The notes beneath the pieces are model-generated. The model ran no database searches, was not told where the DNA came from, and saw nothing but the letters and a program-made list of their open reading frames with translations. A stretch of 9,463 nucleotides of DNA from an uncultured Alistipes sp. GTDB taxonomy: Bacteria > Bacteroidota > Bacteroidia > Bacteroidales > Rikenellaceae. Every line of letters begins with the position of its first letter. Position 1 is the stretch's first letter. Below are positions 5,066 to 9,463 of this stretch, piece after piece. The position numbers and the translations under genes were made by a program. The DNA is taken from the NCBI GenBank assembly GCA_900769445.1, contig CAAGGR010000027.1:1-9463 (forward strand). Direction: 5' to 3'.

Positions 5066-7012
5066 TTATATATTATCCAACTCGCGCTCAACCTCCTCAA
5101 TCTCGCGTACCCAAGCTCTCTCATGCGCATCCGATGGCATATGCAAATCACCGCGTGGCGAGAGACCTACAGCACCCACCTTAGGGCCATCAGGCATTGC
5201 CGAGCGCTTAAACTGCTGCGAGAAGAAGCGACGGAAGAAGACCTTTAACCACTTAACAATCTCTGCCTTAGAGTATACACCATCGAAGGCGAGAGTGGCA
5301 AGCATAACAATCTTTGCTGGAGCATAGCGACGACGCAATGTGCAGTATAGGAAGAAGTCGTGAAGTTCATATGGGCCTACAACATCCTCGGTCTTCTGCG
5401 CAATCTCGCCAGACTCTGTTGCTGGAAGCAACTCTGGGCTTACTGGCGTAGCAACAACATCGAGAAGTGCATCACGCAACACGCCCTCTGCACGGTTGTT
5501 AGCATACCAATCAACCATATGCTTAACAAGGGTCTTAGGCACCGATGAGTTGATGCCATACATAGACATCTGGTCGCCATTATATGTTGCCCAGCCAAGT
5601 GCCAACTCACTCATATCGCCAGTGCCTACAACCATACCGCCACACATATTCGCTACATCCATAAGGATCTGTGTACGCTCACGTGCCTGTGAGTTCTCGT
5701 AGGCCACAGAGCGCTCGTCTACATCTAAGCCGATATCCTTGAAGTGCTGCATACAAGCATCCTTGATAGGAATCTCACGAAGCGTACAGCCTAGTTCCTT
5801 AATCATCGATAGAGCATTTAGATATGTGCGGTCTGTAGTGCCAAAGCCAGGCATTGTAACACCTATAATACCCTTACGGTCGAGACCGAGCAAATCGAAG
5901 GTATCGCACACAGCGAGCAACGCCAATGTAGAATCCAAGCCACCTGAGATGCCGAGAATAACCTTATTGCAGTTGGTATGCTCAAGACGCTGTGCAAGAC
6001 CTGCACTCTGGATAGCAAAGACCTCCTTGCAGTGTGCCGCACGTGCCGCCTCATCCTCTGGCACGAAGTAGATAGGCTCGATATGGCGACGCAAATCACC
6101 CTGATAGCAAATCTCGTCAACCTCCACCTCCACGACACGCATCTCAGGCGCCTCAGGATAGTAGAATGTGTTACGCGCGGTACGACGTGTAGAGATATAC
6201 TCTACATCGATATCCGAGATAACCATACGGTCGTTACGCACAAAACGCTTGCTCACACCCAAGACACGTCCAAGCTCCGCGATAACAGCATTACCTGCAA
6301 ATACCAAGTCGCTCGATGACTCGCCATGACCCGACGAGGCGTAGATATATGCCGCCATAGTGCGCGACGACTGCTCCGCGATAAGCGAGAGGAGGTAGTC
6401 GTGCTTACGCACCGACTCTGGAGATGCCGAGAGGTTAAAGAGAAGCTTAGCGCCCTGCACCGCCTGCATTGATGATGGTGGCACTGGCACCCACATATCC
6501 TCGCAAATCTCAACACCGAACTCCACGCCATGGAGGTCAAACAAGAGGTCGCTACCGAATGGAGCCTCCTGACCCGCAAAGCGAATCATACGATCCTTAA
6601 TCGAGTATCCCGATACCCACCAACGAAGCTCCGAGAACTCGCCATAGTTAGGGATGTAGCTCTTAGGCACAATACCCCACAACTGACCCTGACCAAAGAC
6701 TGCAGCGCAGTTGTATAGGCGGTCAGCGAAGACCACAGGCAAGCCCACAATACCCACAGTAGGGATATCGGCGCACTCCTGCATAAGCCACTCCAAGGCG
6801 CGCTCAGCATCTGTAAGCAACTTATTCTGAAGCACCATATCGCCACAGGTGTATCCCACCAACGATAGCTCAGGCATTACTACAATCTCAACGCCCTCGT
6901 TGAAGGCATCCTGCATAATCTTGAGAGCGCCCTCTGCGTTGCGGTGGGCATCGGCGATATGTACACGAGGCACCGCCGCCGCCACTCTCATATATCCGTA
7001 TTGGTTATTCAT
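5066..7012 (-). CDS. nadE: Glutamine-dependent NAD+ synthetase
   Basis: Cytoplasmic enzyme for the last step of NAD+ synthesis: it amidates nicotinic acid adenine dinucleotide with ATP, using ammonia released from glutamine. The 648-residue protein has both domains. The N-terminal nitrilase-type glutaminase (about 8-300) carries the Glu-Lys-Cys triad, seen as PELSLVGYT (E48), VPKSYIPNYGEFSE (K117) and VEICEDMW (C170). The C-terminal synthetase (about 325-645) carries the PP-loop SGGLDS (356-361) and a GTGDMSELALGWATYNGD block typical of the family. It therefore does not depend on free ammonia. An ATG at residue 8 is an alternative start, but the first ATG (7012) is kept. The DUF4923-like gene follows 11 bases downstream. 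No strong consensus promoter is visible in the 100 bases upstream. Confidence 0.96.
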   Translation of the reverse strand: MNNQYGYMRVAAAVPRVHIADAHRNAEGALKIMQDAFNEGVEIVVMPELSLVGYTCGDMVLQNKLLTDAERALEWLMQECADIPTVGIVGLPVVFADRLYNCAAVFGQGQLWGIVPKSYIPNYGEFSELRWWVSGYSIKDRMIRFAGQEAPFGSDLLFDLHGVEFGVEICEDMWVPVPPSSMQAVQGAKLLFNLSASPESVRKHDYLLSLIAEQSSRTMAAYIYASSGHGESSSDLVFAGNAVIAELGRVLGVSKRFVRNDRMVISDIDVEYISTRRTARNTFYYPEAPEMRVVEVEVDEICYQGDLRRHIEPIYFVPEDEAARAAHCKEVFAIQSAGLAQRLEHTNCNKVILGISGGLDSTLALLAVCDTFDLLGLDRKGIIGVTMPGFGTTDRTYLNALSMIKELGCTLREIPIKDACMQHFKDIGLDVDERSVAYENSQARERTQILMDVANMCGGMVVGTGDMSELALGWATYNGDQMSMYGINSSVPKTLVKHMVDWYANNRAEGVLRDALLDVVATPVSPELLPATESGEIAQKTEDVVGPYELHDFFLYCTLRRRYAPAKIVMLATLAFDGVYSKAEIVKWLKVFFRRFFSQQFKRSAMPDGPKVGAVGLSPRGDLHMPSDAHERAWVREIEEVERELDNI

Positions 7013-7114
7013 AATCTAATTAGTAAATAGTAACATAGAATATCACACAACCCTACAACCTTTGTTGTCGCCTCACCAAGAGCAACGAAAACCAACATTC
7101 AGGTCTGCACGACA

Positions 7115-7246
7115 TAATTTCTTTTGAGAAGGCTGCATATACAACGCTCGGCAAAATTGGCTGCGATGGGCTGTACTTGGGCGTACTGCCCATTGCAGAC
7201 ATATTTTGTTAGCGGCAGTAGATGTCTGCCTTATCGGAAGAAATTA
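7115..7246. repeat. Structured palindromic element, copy 2 (complete; overlaps the pepT stop codon)
   Basis: The most complete palindrome of the family, about 132 bases. The basal arms 7115-7132 and 7229-7246 pair over 18 positions with one mismatch, G7128 facing A7233, at the same place as in copies 1 and 3. The middle is irregular but re-pairs at 7151-7157 with 7203-7209. The inner hairpin has arms 7161-7176 and 7183-7198 (16 positions, one T.T mismatch) and loop TTGGGC. The right basal arm contains the TAA of pepT (7244-7246 on the minus strand). The inner hairpin is the GATGGG type shared with copy 1 at about the same size, with several substitutions that keep pairing. The left end also lies about 100 bases upstream of nadE, so it could equally influence nadE expression. 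Confidence 0.75.
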
Positions 7247-8461
7247 CTCTGCCCAGATGCGTGCAAGGTTGATAATAGTATTCATTGCCTTCTGCATCGT
7301 TGTTAGCGAGGCATACTCATAGCGACCGTGGAAGTTCATACCGCCCGTAAAGAGGTTAGGGCAAGGCAGACCCATAAACGAGAGGCGTGAGCCATCGGTA
7401 CCACCGCGGATAGGCTTCACAAGAGGCTTCACACCCGCCTCAATCATGGCGCGCTTAGCCTTCTCGATAACCTGAGGGTGTGGCTCGACCATCTTACGCA
7501 TATTGTAGTACTGGTCGCGCATGCTTAGTGTCAATACCTTCTCGCCATATTTGCGCTGTAGGAATGCCACGACGCTCTCCATAAGCTGCTTCTTCTGCTC
7601 GAACTTCTCGGTGTCGTGGTCGCGGATGATATAGCTAATCTCCGCCTCCTCAACGCTACCCTTGATGCCCACGCAGTGGAAAAAGCCCTCGTAATGCTCT
7701 GTAAACTGAGGGCGCTGGTCTGCAGGGAGCATACCATTAAGCTCTGTTGCGATGTCGATGGCGTTAATCATCTTATTTTTGGCCATACCTGGGTGTACGT
7801 TACGACCTGCGATGGTAATCTTAGCACCTGCAGCGTTGAAGTTCTCATACTCCAACTCGCCCTCCATACCACCATCCATGGTGTAGGCAAACTGAGCATC
7901 GAACTTCTTAACATCGAAGTAGTCTACGCCACGACCAATCTCCTCGTCAGGGGTAAAGCCAACGCGAATCTTACCGTGTGCCACCTCTGGGTGCGCCACA
8001 AGCCACTCCATGGCAGTCATAATCTCGGTAACACCAGCCTTGTCATCAGCACCGAGGAGCGTAGTGCCGTCGGTGTGAATGAGCGTATGACCCTTGAAGA
8101 AGGACAACTCTGGGAACTCCTCAACGCGCATCCATACGTCGCCACCGAGGAGGATATCCTTACCGTTGTAGTTCTCCAAAACCTGAGGCTTCACGTTTGC
8201 GCCACTCATATCTGGAGCAGTATCCACGTGCGAGATAAAGCCAATTACAGGGGCGTTCTCCATGCCTTTAGTTGCAGGGAGCGTTGCCATAACATAGCCA
8301 TACTCGTCCATTGTAACCTCCTTAAGACCTATAGTCTCGAGTTCCTCCTTAAGATGTCGGAGCAACACAAGCTGCTTATCGGTAGATGGAAACGATGTGC
8401 TTGACTCGTCCGACTGCGTATCGAACGCAACATATTTCAAGAAACGCTCTTTTAGATCCAT
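7244..8461 (-). CDS. pepT: Peptidase T (tripeptide aminopeptidase, M20B)
   Basis: Cytoplasmic dinuclear zinc aminopeptidase that removes the N-terminal residue from tripeptides. The 405 residues match PepT length and pattern almost position for position. They include SHVDTAPD with H78 and catalytic D80, GADDKAG with bridging D140, PDEEIGRG with catalytic E173 and zinc ligand E174, MDGG with D196, NVHPGMAKN (221-229) at the dimerisation-domain junction, RGGTDGSRL (352-360) and the last zinc ligand H378 in NFHGR. All metal and catalytic residues are present. The ATG at 8461 gives the usual MDLKERFLKYVAFDTQSD start. It lies downstream of the OPT oligopeptide transporter gene on the same strand (267-base gap holding element copy 3), which suggests a role in using imported peptides. 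Its TAA is embedded in the arm of element copy 2. Confidence 0.97.
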   Translation of the reverse strand: MDLKERFLKYVAFDTQSDESSTSFPSTDKQLVLLRHLKEELETIGLKEVTMDEYGYVMATLPATKGMENAPVIGFISHVDTAPDMSGANVKPQVLENYNGKDILLGGDVWMRVEEFPELSFFKGHTLIHTDGTTLLGADDKAGVTEIMTAMEWLVAHPEVAHGKIRVGFTPDEEIGRGVDYFDVKKFDAQFAYTMDGGMEGELEYENFNAAGAKITIAGRNVHPGMAKNKMINAIDIATELNGMLPADQRPQFTEHYEGFFHCVGIKGSVEEAEISYIIRDHDTEKFEQKKQLMESVVAFLQRKYGEKVLTLSMRDQYYNMRKMVEPHPQVIEKAKRAMIEAGVKPLVKPIRGGTDGSRLSFMGLPCPNLFTGGMNFHGRYEYASLTTMQKAMNTIINLARIWAE

Positions 8462-8509
8462 ATTATTTAGGTTGTTGTTTTCTGTTCTTAATGGTCAACG
8501 CAAAAAATT

Positions 8510-8534
8510 AGTAATTAGTATTGAGTAATTAGTA
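8510..8534. repeat. Short direct repeat upstream of pepT
   Basis: AGTAATTAGTA occurs at 8510-8520 and again at 8524-8534 (14-base period) in the AT-rich leader 50-75 bases upstream of the pepT ATG. It could be a tandem regulator site, but TTAGTAATTAG-like runs are simple AT-rich sequence and may be meaningless. No perfect TAnnTTTG promoter box was found next to it. Confidence 0.45.
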
Positions 8535-8598
8535 ATATCTTTTTGCACTGACGATTTATAATTCTAATTCTTTTACTATAACAATACCCACGCTGGGG

Positions 8599-8722
8599 TT
8601 TTGTTGTCAGAAGGGGTCAGATGTGTTAGTTCGTGCAGATTGAAAAAGCGGAGTTTACTTGAGGTAAATGAGCATTTTCAAGCAAGGGAACTGACGCAGA
8701 TGCGCCCCTTATCACAACAAAA
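8599..8722. repeat. Structured palindromic element, copy 3 (complete)
   Basis: Long palindrome of about 124 bases. The basal arms 8599-8617 and 8704-8722 pair over 19 positions, apart from a C.C mismatch and the conserved G.A mismatch (G8610 facing A8711). Pairing resumes at 8622-8632 with 8688-8698 (11 pairs, two of them G.T). The inner hairpin pairs 8640-8649 with 8672-8681 (one A.A mismatch), has a purine internal loop (GGA against GA), then pairs 8653-8658 with 8664-8669 around loop TTGAG. This is the GCGGAGTTTAC inner type shared with copy 4, on the outer arms shared with copy 1 (AGAAGGGG / CCCCTTATCACAA). It ends 6 bases short of the stop codon of the OPT transporter gene. Confidence 0.75.
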
Positions 8723-8728
8723 CGTCTA

Positions 8729-9463
8729 TTATTCGTTAATATTTGCTCTACGCGAGTGCCAGATAAAGTATGCGATGATTGCCACGTAGGCGAAGAGACC
8801 GAGGTATACCGCACCCATAGAGTCTGCCCATCCTGTAAGCACCCAGTCGCAACCAAGGAATGCAAGGATAGCGCTCACCACGCCCATCAAGGCACCACCG
8901 GCGATGAAACCTGATGCGATAAGAGTACCGCGGTTGTTGTTAGCCTTTGCCTGCTCAGGGTTCTTGTGGCGGTTAACAGCCCACGATACAAGACCACCGA
9001 CAACAAGTGGAGCATTTAGGTTCATAGGGATAAACATACCGAGTGCGAATGGCAATGCTGGCACGTTGATAAGTGTCAACACGAGGATAAGACCTGCGCC
9101 GATACCGTAGAGCAACCATGGAGTTACACCACCCATCATAAGAGGCTGGATAACTGCCGCCATAGCATTTGCCTGAGGTGCTACGAGGGCATTCTCACCC
9201 ACGAAGCCGTATGTCTCGTTCATGATAATCATCACACCTGCCACTGTTGCTGCCGATACGAATGTACCTACAAACTTCCAAGTCTGCTGCTTCTTAGGTG
9301 TTGTCCCGAGCCAGTAGCCGATCTTAAGGTCGGTGATGAAGCCCCCCGCCATAGACAATGCTGTACAAACCACGCCACCGATAACCAGAGCTGCAATCAT
9401 ACCCGACTCGCCCTCAAGACCTACAGATACAAGCACCAACGACGATAGGATAAGTGTCATAAG
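8729..9463 (-). CDS. OPT-family oligopeptide transporter (C-terminal part; gene continues past right edge)
   Basis: Inner-membrane transporter of the OPT superfamily, which moves oligopeptides (or metal chelates) by cation symport. About 244 residues are visible; the family is typically around 600-700, so the N-terminal part lies outside the window and the Met at 9460 is internal. Visible landmarks are ITDLKIGYWLGTTPKKQ, the block APQANAMAAVIQPLMMGGVTPW, and the diagnostic segment PALPFALGMFIPMNLNAPLVVGG near the C-terminus. Roughly six to seven hydrophobic segments alternate with short loops, and a final helix (YLGLFAYVAIIAYFIW) ends in basic HSRR. The substrate cannot be read from the fragment; the pepT gene next door favours peptides. 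The stop codon is followed after 6 bases by element copy 3. Confidence 0.9.
   Translation of the reverse strand, partial: LMTLILSSLVLVSVGLEGESGMIAALVIGGVVCTALSMAGGFITDLKIGYWLGTTPKKQQTWKFVGTFVSAATVAGVMIIMNETYGFVGENALVAPQANAMAAVIQPLMMGGVTPWLLYGIGAGLILVLTLINVPALPFALGMFIPMNLNAPLVVGGLVSWAVNRHKNPEQAKANNNRGTLIASGFIAGGALMGVVSAILAFLGCDWVLTGWADSMGAVYLGLFAYVAIIAYFIWHSRRANINE

Noticed and set aside
7013..7110. Search for a nadE promoter
   Set aside because: Several partial TAnnTT matches and a CAACCTTTGTTG palindrome (7057-7068) were seen, but no TTTG-to-TAnnTTTG pair with proper spacing, so none is reported as a feature.
7616..8404. Long open frame of 262 codons on the plus strand opposite pepT
   Set aside because: It lies wholly antisense to a gene with every PepT catalytic residue intact; the translation has no recognisable domain and is explained by codon bias of the true gene.
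1..8722. The four palindromic elements as a CRISPR array or as insertion sequences
   Set aside because: They are widely separated, are internally palindromic without regular spacers, and encode no transposase; no clear target-site duplications flank the complete copies.
8626..8865. Minus-strand frame reading through element copy 3 (ending ENAHLPQVNSAFSI...)
   Set aside because: It starts inside the transporter gene in another frame and its tail is simply the palindrome translated; annotated small proteins of this kind are likely artefacts of the repeat.

Overview
The window looks like chromosomal core sequence from a member of the Bacteroidales (phylum Bacteroidota). The evidence is a Bacteroidota-type promoter (TTTG, a 20-base spacer, then TAnnTTTG) upstream of lpxK, the absence of clear Shine-Dalgarno sequences, a lipoprotein M23 peptidase with a GPHLDF motif, a DUF4923-like secreted protein, and lipid A biosynthesis (LpxK), which implies an outer membrane. 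The genus cannot be fixed from the sequence alone.

Layout. Bases 1-1695 hold a minus-strand pair, lpxK (lipid A 4'-kinase) then ssb (single-stranded DNA-binding protein). They are read from a promoter near 1782-1813 whose spacer is exactly filled by an 8-bp-arm inverted repeat. Divergently, 1898-4267 is a tight plus-strand operon: an M23 lipoprotein peptidase, a small YhbP-like split-barrel flavoprotein and ispD (isoprenoid MEP pathway). It ends at an 11-bp terminator hairpin (4302-4336). Convergent to it on the minus strand is nadE (glutamine-dependent NAD+ synthetase) followed by a DUF4923-like secreted protein (7012 down to 4428). Next on the minus strand are pepT (tripeptidase T) and the C-terminal part of an OPT-family oligopeptide transporter that runs off the right edge. 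The last two fit a peptide uptake and hydrolysis pair.

The most interesting content is not coding. Four intergenic elements (1-120, 4351-4421, 7115-7246, 8599-8722) belong to one family of imperfect palindromes, about 120-130 nt when complete. Three share a long outer stem with an AGAAGG / CCTTAT block facing each other across a conserved G.A mismatch. All four have an inner hairpin whose tip is TAC-TT(N3-4)-GTA. The inner hairpin comes in two versions: a GATGGG/CCCATT type (1-120 and 7115-7246) and a GCGGAGTTTAC/GTAAAYGAGC type (4351-4421 and 8599-8722). Every element begins 0-7 bases after the stop codon of a minus-strand gene (ssb, the DUF4923-like gene, pepT, OPT), in the same orientation. 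In one case the outer arm contains the gene's own TAA. Base changes between copies largely preserve pairing. This suggests a mobile or propagated structured 3'-UTR element, either a terminator/stability/sRNA module or a MITE- or REP-like repeat with a preference for gene ends.

No tRNA, rRNA, CRISPR array or transposase gene was seen. No stretch longer than 300 bases lacks a gene; the intergenic regions (1-120, 1696-1897, 4268-4427, 7013-7243, 8462-8728) are largely accounted for by the elements and promoters listed.
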